64,000 nt of DNA, from positions 1 to 64,000 of the forward strand of contig CAMPDV010001973.1 in the NCBI GenBank assembly GCA_946699065.1, in the 5' to 3' direction. The notes under the pieces are model-generated. The model saw only the letters and a program-made list of their open reading frames with translations, ran no database searches and was not told where the DNA came from. The translations under genes and the position numbers were made by a program. Below, in pieces: positions 54,142-64,000 of the stretch. This DNA comes from Loxodes magnus (Eukaryota; Ciliophora; Karyorelictea; Loxodida; Loxodidae). Every line of letters starts with the position of its first letter. Positions within the stretch are counted from its first letter, which is position 1.

Positions 54142-57100
54142 AATAGTTAAAACTTAATTTTATTTAATCTTGAGTAATCTAAAAAATAGTTAAAACTTTA
54201 ATTTTATTTAATCTTGAGTAATCTAAAAATAGTTAAAACTTAATTTTATTTAATCTTGAGTAATCTAAAAATAGTTAAAACTTTAATTTTATTTAATCTT
54301 GAGTAATCTAAAAATAGTTAAAACTTAAATTTTATTTAATCTTGAGTAATCTAAAAATAGTTAAAACTTTAATTTTATTTAATCTTGAGTAATCTAAAAA
54401 TAGTTAAAACTTTAATTTTATTTAATCTTGAGTAATCTAAAAATAGTTAAAACTTTAATTTTATTTAATCTTGAGTAATCTAAAAATAGTTAAAACTTAA
54501 TTTTATTTAATCTTGAGTAATCTAAAAATAGTTAAAATTCATTTTTATTTAATCTTGAGTAATCTAAAAATAGTTAAAACTTTTAACTTATTTAGTCTCT
54601 GAGTAATCTAAAAATAGTTAAAACTTTAATTTTATTTAATCTTGAGTAATCTAAAAATAGTTAAAACTTTAATTTTATTTAATCTTGAGTAATCTAAAAA
54701 TAGTTAAAACTTTAATTTTATTTAATCTTGAGTAATCTAAAAATAGTTAAAACTTTAATTTTATTTAATCTTGAGTAATCTAAAAATAGTTAAAACTTAA
54801 TTTTATTTTAATCTTGAGTAATCTAAAAATAGTTAAAACTTAATTTTAATTTAATCTTGAGTAATCTAAAAATAGTTAAAACTTAATTTTATTTAATCTT
54901 GAGTAATCTAAAAATAGTTAAAACTTAATTTTATTTAATCTTGAGTAATCTAAAAATAGTTAAAACTTTAATTTTATTTAATCTTGAGTAATCTAAAAAT
55001 AGTTAAAACTTAATTTTATTTAATCTTGAGTAATCTAAAAATAGTTAAAACTTAAATTTTATTTAATCTTGAGTAATCTAAAAATAGTTAAAACTTTAAT
55101 TTTATTTAATCTTGAGTAATCTAAAAATAGTTAAAACTTAATTTTATTTAATCTTGAGTAATCTAAAAATAGTTAAAACTTTAACTTATTTAGTCTCGAG
55201 TAATCTAAAAATAGTTAAAACTTTAATTTTATTTAATCTTGAGTAATCTAAAAATAGTTAAAACTTAAATTTATTTAATCTTGAGTAATCTAAAAAATAG
55301 TTAAAACTTTAATTTTATTTAATCTTGAGTAATCTAAAAATAGTTAAAACTTAAAATTTATTTAATCTTGAGTAATCTAAAAATAGTTAAAACTTAATTT
55401 ATTTAATCTTGAGTAATCTAAAAATAGTTAAAACTTAAATTTATTTAATCTTGAGTAATCTAAAAATAGTTAAAACTTTAATTTTATTTAATCTTGAGTA
55501 ATCTAAAAATAGTTAAAACTTAAAATTTATTTAATCTTGAGTAATCTAAAAATAGTTAAAACTTAATTTTATTTAATCTTGAGTAATCTAAAAATAGTTA
55601 AACTTTAATTTTATTTTAATCTTGAGTAATCTAAAAATAGTTAAAACTTAATTTTATTTAATCTTGAGTAATCTAAAAATAGTTAAAACTTAATTTTATT
55701 TAATCTTGAGTAATCTAAAAATAGTTAAAACTTTAATTTTATTTAATCTTGAGTAATCTAAAAATAGTTAAAACTTATTTTATTTAATCTTGAGTAATCT
55801 AAAAATAGTTAAAACTTTAATTTTATTTAATCTTGAGTAATCTAAAAATAGTTAAAACTTTATTTTATTTAATCTTGAGTAATCTAAAAATAGTTAAAAC
55901 TTTAATTTTATTTAATCTTGAGTAATCTAAAAATAGTTAAAACTTTAATTTTATTTAATCTTGAGTAATCTAAAAATAGTTAAAACTTAAATTTTATTTA
56001 ATCTTGAGTAATCTAAAAATAGTTAAAACTTAATTTTATTTAATCTTGAGTAATCTAAAAATAGTTAAAACTTTAATTTATTTAATCTTGAGTAATCTAA
56101 AAATAGTTAAAACTTAAATTTTATTTAATCTTGAGTAATCTAAAAATAGTTAAAACTTTAATTTTATTTAATCTTGAGTAATCTAAAAATAGTTAAAACT
56201 TAAATTTATTTAATCTTGAGTAATCTAAAAATAGTTAAAACTTAAATTTTATTTAATCTCGAGTAATCTAAAAATAGTTAAAACTTTAATTTTATTTAAT
56301 CTTGAGTAATCTAAAAATAGTTAAAACTTAATTTTATTTAATCTTGAGTAATCTAAAAATAGTTAAAATTCATTTTTATTTAATCTTGAGTAATCTAAAA
56401 ATAGTTAAAATCTTAATTTTATTTAATCTTGAGTAATCTAAAAATAGTTAAAACTTTAATTTTATTTAATCTTGAGTAATCTAAAAATAGTTAAAACTTT
56501 AACTTATTTAGTCTCGAGTAATCTAAAAATAGTTAAAACTTTAATTTTATTTAATCTTGAGTAATCTAAAAATAGTTAAAACTTAATTTTATTTAATCTC
56601 GAGTAATCTAAAAATAGTTAAAACTTTAATTTTATTTAATCTTGAGTAATCTAAAAATAGTTAAAACTTAATTTTATTTAATCTTGAGTAATCTAAAAAT
56701 AGTTAAAACTTTAATTTTATTTAATCTTGAGTAATCTAAAAATAGTTAAAACTTTAATTTTATTTAATCTCGAGTAATCTAAAAATAGTTAAAACTTAAA
56801 TTTTATTTAATCTTGAGTAATCTAAAAATAGTTAAAACTTCATTTTTATTTAATCTTGAGTAATCTAAAAATAGTTAAAACTTTAATTTTATTTAATCTT
56901 GAGTAATCTAAAAATAGTTAAAACTTTAATTTTATTTAATCTTGAGTAATCTAAAAATAGTTAAAACTTTAATTTTATTTAATCTTGAGTAATCTAAAAA
57001 TAGTTAAAACTTAATTTTATTTAATCTTGAGTAATCTAAAAATAGTTAAAACTTAATTTTATTTAATCTTGAGTAATCTAAAAATAGTTAAAACTTTAAT

Positions 57101-57519
57101 TTTATTTAATCTTGAGTAATCTAAAAATAGTTAAAACTTAAATTTTATTTAATCTTGAGTAATCTAAAAATAGTTAAAACTTAATTTTATTTAATCTTGA
57201 GTAATCTAAAAATAGTTAAAACTTTAATTTTATTTAATCTTGAGTAATCTAAAAATAGTTTAAAACTTAAATTTTATTTAATCTTGAGTAATCTAAAAAT
57301 AGTTAAAATTCATTTTTATTTAATCTTGAGTAATCTAAAAATAGTTAAAACTTTAATTTTATTTAATCTTGAGTAATCTAAAAATAGTTAAAACTTAAAT
57401 TTATTTAATCTTGAGTAATCTAAAAATAGTTAAAATTCATTTTTATTTAATCTTGAGTAATCTAAAAATAGTTAAAACTTTAATTTTATTTAATCTTGAG
57501 TAATCTAAAAATAGTTAAA

Positions 57520-57615
57520 ACTTAAAATTTAATTTAGTAATTAATCTCGAGTAATCTAAAAATAGTTAAAACTTTAATTTTATTTAATTTAGTAATTATA
57601 GTTCTCTTGAGTAAT
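57520..57615 (+). repeat. Scrambled patch in X copy 3
   Basis: AAAATTTAATTTAGTAATTAATC appears near 57,524 and AATTTAGTAATTATAGTTCTC near 57,587. Both use a TTTAGTAATTA joint seen nowhere else in block C. TTCAT units on both sides keep their three-unit spacing. Confidence 0.7.
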
Positions 57616-58699
57616 CTAAAAATAGTTAAAATTCATTTTTATTTAATCTTGAGTAATCTAAAAATAGTTAAAACTTTAATTTTATTTAATCTTGAGTAAT
57701 CTAAAAATAGTTAAAACTTAAATTTATTTAATCTTGAGTAATCTAAAAATAGTTAAAATTCATTTTTATTTAATCTTGAGTAATCTAAAAATAGTTAAAA
57801 CTTTAATTTTATTTAATCTTGAGTAATCTAAAAATAGTTAAAACTTAAATTTTATTTAATCTCGAGTAATCTAAAAATAGTTAAAACTTCATTTTTATTT
57901 AATCTTGAGTAATCTAAAAATAGTTAAAACTTTAATTTTATTTAATCTTGAGTAATCTAAAAATAGTTAAAACTTTAATTTTATTTAATCTTGAGTAATC
58001 TAAAAATAGTTAAAACTTAATTTTATTTAATCTTGAGTAATCTAAAAATAGTTAAAATTCATTTTTATTTAATCTTGAGTAATCTAAAAATAGTTAAAAC
58101 TTTAATTTTATTTAATCTTGAGTAATCTAAAAATAGTTAAAACTTTAATTTTATTTAATCTTGAGTAATCTAAAAATAGTTAAAACTTCATTTTTATTTA
58201 ATCTTGAGTAATCTAAAAATAGTTAAAACTTAATTTTATTTAATCTTGAGTAATCTAAAAATAGTTTAAAACTTAAATTTTATTTAATCTCGAGTAATCT
58301 AAAAATAGTTAAAACTTTAATTTTATTTAATCTCGAGTAATCTAAAAATAGTTAAAATTCATTTTTATTTAATCTTGAGTAATCTAAAAATAGTTAAAAC
58401 TTAATTTTATTTAATCTTGAGTAATCTAAAAATAGTTAAAACTTTAATTTTATTTAATCTTGAGTAATCTAAAAATAGTTAAAACTTTAATTTTATTTAA
58501 TCTCGAGTAATCTAAAAATAGTTAAAATTCATTTTTATTTAATCTTGAGTAATCTAAAAATAGTTAAAACTTTAATTTTATTTAATCTTGAGTAATCTAA
58601 AAATAGTTAAAACTTAATTTTATTTAATCTTGAGTAATCTAAAAATAGTTAAAATTCATTTTTATTTAATCTTGAGTAATCTAAAAATAGTTAAAACTT

Positions 58700-60745
58700 A
58701 ATTTTATTTAATCTTTTTATTTAAAATCTCTGAGTAATCTAAAAATAGTTAAAACTTTAATTTTATTTAATCTTGAGTAATCTAAAAATAGTTAAAATTC
58801 ATTTTTATTTAATCTTGAGTAATCTAAAAATAGTTAAAACTTTAATTTTATTTAATCTTGAGTAATCTAAAAATAGTTAAAACTTAAATTTTATTTAATC
58901 TTGAGTAATCTAAAAATAGTTAAAACTTTATTTTTATTTAATCTTGAGTAATCTAAAAATAGTTAAAACTTTAATTTTATTTAATCTTGAGTAATCTAAA
59001 AATAGTTAAAACTTAAATTTTATTTAATCTTGAGTAATCTAAAAATAGTTAAAACTTTAATTTTATTTAATCTTGAGTAATCTAAAAATAGTTAAAACTT
59101 CATTTTATTTAATCTTGAGTAATCTAAAAATAGTTAAAACTTTAATTTTATTTAATCTTGAGTAATCTAAAAATAGTTAAAACTTTAATTTTATTTAATC
59201 TTGAGTAATCTAAAAATAGTTAAAACTTAATTTTATTTAATCTTGAGTAATCTAAAAATAGTTAAAACTTTAATTTTATTTAATCTTGAGTAATCTAAAA
59301 ATAGTTAAAACTTTATTTTATTTAATCTTGAGTAATCTAAAAATAGTTAAAACTTTAATTTTATTTAATCTTGAGTAATCTAAAAATAGTTAAAGTAATC
59401 TAAAAATAGTTTTCATTTTTATTTAATCTTGAGTAATCTAAAAATAGTTAAAACTTTAATTTTATTTAATCTTGAGTAATCTAAAAATAGTTAAAACTTA
59501 AATTTATTTAATCTTGAGTAATCTAAAAATAGTTAAAACTTATTTTTATTTAATCTTGAGTAATCTAAAAATAGTTAAAACTTTAATTTTATTTAATCTT
59601 GAAATCTAAAAATAGTTTTAATTTTATTTAATCTTGAGTAATCTAAAAATAGTTTAAAACTTTAATTTTATTTAATCTTGAGTAATCTAAAAATAGTTAA
59701 AACTTTAATTTTATTTAATCTTGAGTAATCTAAAAATAGTTAAAACTTCATTTTTATTTAATCTTGAGTAATCTAAAAATAGTTAAAACTTTAATTTTAT
59801 TTAATCTTGAGTAATCTAAAAATAGTTAAAACTTAATTTTATTTAATCTTGAGTAATCTAAAAATAGTTAAAACTTTAATTTTATTTAATCTTGAGTAAT
59901 CTAAAAATAGTTAAAACTTTAATTTTATTTAATCTTGAGTAATCTAAAAATAGTTAAAACTTTAATTTTATTTAATCTTGAGTAATCTAAAAATAGTTAA
60001 AACTTTAATTTTATTTAATCTTGAGTAATCTAAAAATAGTTAAAACTTAATTTTATTTAATCTTGAGTAATCTAAAAATAGTTAAAACTTTAATTTTATT
60101 TAATCTTGAGTAATCTAAAAATAGTTAAAATTCTTTTTATTTAATCTTGAGTAATCTAAAAATAGTTAAAACTTTAATTTTATTTAATCTTGAGTAATCT
60201 AAAATAGTTAAAACTTTAATTTTATTTAATCTTGAGTAATCTAAAAATAGTTAAAACTTTAATTTTATTTAATCTTGAGTAATCTAAAAATAGTTAAAAC
60301 TTTATTTTATTTAATCTTGAGTAATCTAAAAATAGTTAAAATTCATTTTTATTTAATCTTGAAATCTAAAAATAGTTAAAAAATTTTATTTAATCTTGAG
60401 TAATCTAAAAATAGTTAAAACTTAAATTTATTTAAAAATCTAAAAATAGTTAAAATTCATTTTTATTTAATCTTGAGTAATCTAAAAATAGTTAAAACTT
60501 AATTTTATTTAATCTTGAGTAATCTAAAAATAGTTAAAACTTTAATTTTATTTAATCTCGAAATCTTAAAACTTAATTTTATTTAATCTTGAGTAATCTA
60601 AAAATAGTTAAAACTTAATTTTATTTAATCTTGAGTAATCTAAAAATAGTTAAAACTTTAATTTTATTTAATCTTGAGTAATCTAAAAATAGTTAAAACT
60701 TAAATTTATTTAAAAATCTAAAAATAGTTAAAAATTTTTATTTAA
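58700..60745 (+). repeat. Zone of scattered broken units in block C
   Basis: Breaks occur near 58,711 (ATCTTTTTATTTAAAATC), 59,393 (GTTAAAGTAATCTAAAAATAG), 59,601 (CTTGAAATCTAAAAATAG), 60,359 (the same CTTGAAATC joint), 60,433 (ATTTAAAAATCTAAAAATAG), 60,558 (CTCGAAATCTTAAAAC) and 60,710 (ATTTAAAAATC). Most delete GAGTAATC or ATCTTGAGTA, so the same two joints recur. Regular units lie between. Confidence 0.75.
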
Positions 60746-62518
60746 TCTTGAGTAATCTAAAAATAGTTTAAAACTTAAATTTTATTTAATCTTGAGTAAT
60801 CTAAAAATAGTTAAAACTTTAATTTTATTTAATCTCGAGTAATCTAAAAATAGTTAAAATTCATTTTTATTTAATCTTGAGTAATCTAAAAATAGTTAAA
60901 ACTTTAATTTTATTTAATCTTGAGTAATCTAAAAATAGTTAAAACTTAATTTTATTTAATCTTGAGTAATCTAAAAATAGTTAAAACTTTAATTTTATTT
61001 AATCTCGAGTAATCTAAAAATAGTTAAAATTCATTTTTATTTAATCTTGAGTAATCTAAAAATAGTTAAAACTTTAATTTTATTTAATCTTGAGTAATCT
61101 AAAAATAGTTAAAACTTTAATTTTATTTAATCTCGAGTAATCTAAAAATAGTTAAAATTCATTTTTATTTAATCTTGAGTAATCTAAAAATAGTTAAAAC
61201 TTAAATTTATTTAATCTTGAGTAATCTAAAAATAGTTAAAACTTTAATTTTATTTAATCTTGAGTAATCTAAAAATAGTTAAAATTCTTTTTATTTAATC
61301 TTGAGTAATCTAAAAATAGTTAAAACTTAATTTTATTTAATCTTGAGTAATCTAAAAATAGTTAAAACTTAAATTTTATTTAATCTTGAGTAATCTAAAA
61401 ATAGTTAAAACTTTAATTTTATTTAATCTTGAGTAATCTAAAAATAGTTAAAACTTTAATTTTATTTAATCTTGAGTAATCTAAAAATAGTTAAAACTTT
61501 AATTTTATTTAATCTTGAGTAATCTAAAAATAGTTAAAACTTTATTTTATTTAATCTTGAGTAATCTAAAAATAGTTAAAATTCATTTTTATTTAATCTT
61601 GAGTAATCTAAAAATATTTAAAACTTTAATTTTATTTAATCTTGAGTAATCTAAAAATAGTTAAAACTTAATTTTATTTAATCTTGAGTAATCTAAAAAT
61701 AGTTAAAATTCATTTTTATTTAATCTTGAGTAATCTAAAAATAGTTAAAACTTAAATTTTATTTAATCTTGAGTAATCTAAAAATAGTTAAAACTTAAAT
61801 TTTATTTAATCTCGAGTAATCTAAAAATAGTTAAAACTTAAATTTATTTAATCTTGAGTAATCTAAAAATAGTTAAAATTCATTTTATTTAATCTTGAGT
61901 AATCTAAAAATAGTTAAAACTTTAATTTTATTTAATCTTGAGTAATCTAAAAATAGTTAAAACTTTAATTTTATTTAATCTTGAGTAATCTAAAAATAGT
62001 TAAAACTTTAATTTTATTTAATCTCGAGTAATCTAAAAATAGTTAAAACTTCAATTTTATTTAATTTTGAGTAATCTAAAAATAGTTAAAACTTAATTTT
62101 ATTTAATCTTGAGTAATCTAAAAATAGTTAAAACTTTAAATTTATTTAATCTTGAGTAATCTAAAAATAGTTAAAATTCATTTTATTTAATCTTGAGTAA
62201 TCTAAAAATAGTTAAAACTTAATTTTATTTAATCTTGAGTAATCTAAAAATAGTTAAAACTTAAATTTTATTTAATCTCGAGTAATCTAAAAATAGTTAA
62301 AACTTAATTTTATTTAATCTCGAGTAATCTAAAAATAGTTAAAACTTAAATTTATTTAATCTCGAGTAATCTAAAAATAGTTAAAACTTTAATTTTATTT
62401 AATCTTGAGTAATCTAAAAATAGTTAAAACTTTAATTTTATTTAATCTTGAGTAATCTAAAAATAGTTAAAACTTAATTTTATTTAATCTTGAGTAATCT
62501 AAAAATAGTTAAAACTTT

Positions 62519-62985
62519 AACTTATTTAGTCTTGAGTAATCTAAAAATAGTTAAAACTTAATTTTATTTAATCTTGAGTAATCTAAAATAGTTAAAACTT
62601 TAATTTTATTTAATCTTGAGTAATCTAAAAATAGTTAAAACTTTAACTTATTTAGTCTCGAGTAATCTAAAAATAGTTAAAACTTTAATTTTATTTAATC
62701 TTGAGTAATCTAAAAATAGTTAAAACTTAATTTTATTTAATCTTGAGTAATCTAAAAATAGTTAAAACTTTAATTTTATTTAATCTTGAGTAATCTAAAA
62801 ATAGTTAAAACTTTAACTTATTTTAGTCTCGAGTAATCTAAAAATAGTTAAAACTTTAATTTTATTTAATCTTGAGTAATCTAAAAATAGTTAAAACTTA
62901 ATTTTATTTAATCTTGAGTAATCTAAAAATAGTTAAAACTTTATTTTATTTAATCTTGAGTAATCTAAAAATAGTTAAAACTTTA
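62519..62985 (+). repeat. Third copy of the CTCGAG tetramer
   Basis: A GTCTTGAG unit at 62,519 is followed by GTCTCGAG units three units later (62,641) and four units after that (62,811; the last with one extra T, CTTATTTTAGTC). CTTTAA, CTTAA, CTTTATTTT and a run of CTTTAA units follow, as in blocks A and B, before the order diverges at about 63.15 kb. One intervening core is shortened to TCTAAAATAG near 62,583. Confidence 0.85.
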
Positions 62986-64000
62986 ATTTTATTTAATCTT
63001 GAGTAATCTAAAAATAGTTAAAACTTTAATTTTATTTAATCTTGAGTAATCTAAAAATAGTTAAAACTTTAATTTTATTTAATCTTGAGTAATCTAAAAA
63101 TAGTTAAAACTTTAATTTTATTAATCTTGAGTAATCTAAAAATAGTTAAAACTTAATTTTATTTAATCTTGAGTAATCTAAAAATAGTTAAAACTTAATT
63201 TTATTTAATCTTGAGTAATCTAAAAATAGTTAAAACTTTATTTTATTTAATCTTGAGTAATCTAAAAATAGTTAAAACTTAATTTTATTTAATCTTGAGT
63301 AATCTAAAAATAGTTAAAACTTTAATTTTATTTAATCTTGAGTAATCTAAAAATAGTTAAAACTTAAATTTATTTAATCTTGAGTAATCTAAAAATAGTT
63401 AAAACTTTAACTTATTTAGTCTCGAGTAATCTAAAAATAGTTAAAACTTTAATTTTATTTAATCTTGAGTAATCTAAAAATAGTTAAAACTTAATTTTAT
63501 TTAATCTTGAGTAATCTAAAAATAGTTAAAACTTTATTTTATTTAATCTTGAGTAATCTAAAAATAGTTAAAACTTTAATTTTATTTAATCTCGAGTAAT
63601 CTAAAAATAGTTAAAACTTAATTTTATTTAATCTCGAGTAATCTAAAAATAGTTAAAACTTTAATTTTATTTAATCTTGAGTAATCTAAAAATCTAGTTA
63701 AAACTTTAATTTTATTTAATCTTGAGTAATCTAAAAATAGTTAAAACTTTAATTTTATTTAATCTTGAGTAATCTAAAAATAGTTAAAACTTTAATTTTA
63801 TTTAATCTTGAGTAATCTAAAAATAGTTAAAACTTAATTTTATTTAATCTTGAGTAATCTAAAAATAGTTAAAACTTTAACTTATTTAGTCTCGAGTAAT
63901 CTAAAAATAGTTAAAACTTTAATTTTATTTAATCTTGAGTAATCTAAAAATAGTTAAAACTTTAATTTTATTTAATCTTGAGTAATCTAAAAATAGTTAA

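Larger units (their letters stand above)
1..64000. repeat. 42-43-bp AT-rich satellite array filling the window
   Basis: Head-to-tail monomers cover every part of the window. The 28-bp core begins ATCTTGAGTAATCTAAAAAT and ends AGTTAAAA, and is almost invariant. The linker after it varies: CTTTAATTTTATTTA (43-bp unit), CTTAATTTTATTTA (42), CTTAAATTTTATTTA (43), CTTAAATTTATTTA (42), CTTTAATTTATTTA (42), CTTTATTTTATTTA (42), TTCATTTTTATTTA (42), CTTAAAATTTATTTA (43), and CTTTAACTTATTTA, which is usually followed by GTCTCGAG. Only about 6 of 43 bases are G or C. At about 42.6 bp per unit this gives roughly 1,500 copies. There is no gene, RNA gene, mobile element or unique sequence anywhere, so all stretches longer than 300 bases hold only this repeat. 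Such arrays are typical of eukaryotic heterochromatin. I do not recognise the satellite family or species. Confidence 0.98.
53652..64000 (+). repeat. Satellite block C (plus orientation, runs off the window)
   Basis: About 243 units return to the plus orientation after the palindrome at 53,651 and continue to the window edge. From its left end the linker order is one GTCTCGAG unit, two CTTAA units, then CTTTAA, CTTAA, CTTTAA, CTTAAATTTT, and CTTTAA with CTCGAG. This is the same series as block A from 14,518 and block B leftward from 53,605. Scattered scrambled units occur at 57.5-57.6, 58.7 and 59.4-60.75 kb. Confidence 0.95.
53652..64000 (+). repeat. Segment X, copy 3 (direct, partial)
   Basis: This is a direct copy of block A from about 14.49 kb, displaced by about 39.0-39.2 kb. 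The first twenty or so linkers match copy 1 exactly. Two GTCT-type units, at 53,685 and 54,584, correspond to 14,520 and 15,415. The run at 55.43-56.50 kb matches 16.20-17.27 kb almost unit for unit. AATATTTAAAAC recurs at 61,614, AATTTTGAG at 62,060, and the GTCT trio at 62,519, 62,641 and 62,811. At 61.6-62.1 kb copies 1 and 2 agree with each other better than with copy 3: GAGCAATCT is missing here and the unit order differs. Confidence 0.82.

Noticed and set aside
1-64000. CRISPR-like array (28-bp conserved core with 14-15-bp variable linker)
   Set aside because: The linkers are few, recurrent, low-complexity T/A variants rather than unique spacers of 25-45 bp. There are about 1,500 of them and no cas gene.
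1-64000. Yeast-type replication origin (ARS core) matches in TTTTATTTA
   Set aside because: The linkers come within one or two bases of the 11-bp core consensus, but any sequence of about 14% G+C does so often, and the match is not exact in the units checked.
1-64000. TATA boxes, bacterial -10 elements, and T-run terminators
   Set aside because: TATTTA, TAAAAATAG and T-runs appear in every unit because of composition. There is no gene for them to serve and no GC-rich stem.
1-64000. Telomere repeat or CENP-B box
   Set aside because: No TTAGGG-like or other G-rich telomere unit is present, and no motif like the GC-rich CENP-B box occurs in the monomer.

Overview
The whole 64-kb window is one uninterrupted, extremely AT-rich tandem satellite array. 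The monomer is 42-43 bp (mean about 42.6 bp, so roughly 1,500 copies) and about 14% G+C. It has a nearly invariant 28-bp core starting ATCTTGAGTAATCTAAAAAT and ending AGTTAAAA, followed by a 14-15-bp T/A linker that exists in about nine recurrent forms. I found no protein-coding gene, RNA gene, transposon, CRISPR array or stretch of unique DNA on either strand. An array of this size, purity and composition points to eukaryotic heterochromatin (centromeric, pericentromeric, subtelomeric or B-chromosome-like). Nothing in the sequence identifies the species.

Layout by orientation: block A, 1-34,006, plus strand; block B, 34,007-53,650, minus strand; block C, 53,652-64,000, plus strand again. The order of linker variants works as a barcode. 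Read that way, A from about 14.5 kb onward, B read backwards, and C carry the same series of units. Block C repeats A's 14.5-24.8 kb in direct orientation, about 39.0-39.2 kb further on. B is the inverted copy of both. Rare private variants (GAGTTATCT, GAGCAATCT, AATATTTAAAAC, AATTTTGAG, AATCAAAAAAT) sit at mirror positions, which rules out chance resemblance of satellite monomers. The window therefore reads as X, inverted X, X, where X is about 19.5 kb. It is either a real inverted triplication of satellite DNA or a fold-back or assembly artefact.

The two orientation switches differ. The one at 53,651 is an almost perfect palindrome with a 1-nt centre: I saw no mismatch for about 0.49 kb per arm, and the unit order mirrors for about 10 kb. 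The one at 34,006 has a 5-nt loop and only 78 bp of perfect arm. The unit series on its two sides then differ, although A and B mirror each other again further out (20.9-28.0 kb against 40.7-47.5 kb).

Finer structure includes 9-unit (383-bp) higher-order repeats, 4-unit (about 171-bp) recurrences, a roughly 1.15-1.19-kb segmental repeat, sporadic units carrying CTCGAG (the only CpG context I saw), and several scrambled patches where monomers are cut and rejoined. Those patches that I could compare are intact in the sister copies, so they are younger than the triplication or are consensus errors. All comparisons were made by eye. The unit orders and rare variants are solid, but exact ends of the matching segments are approximate.
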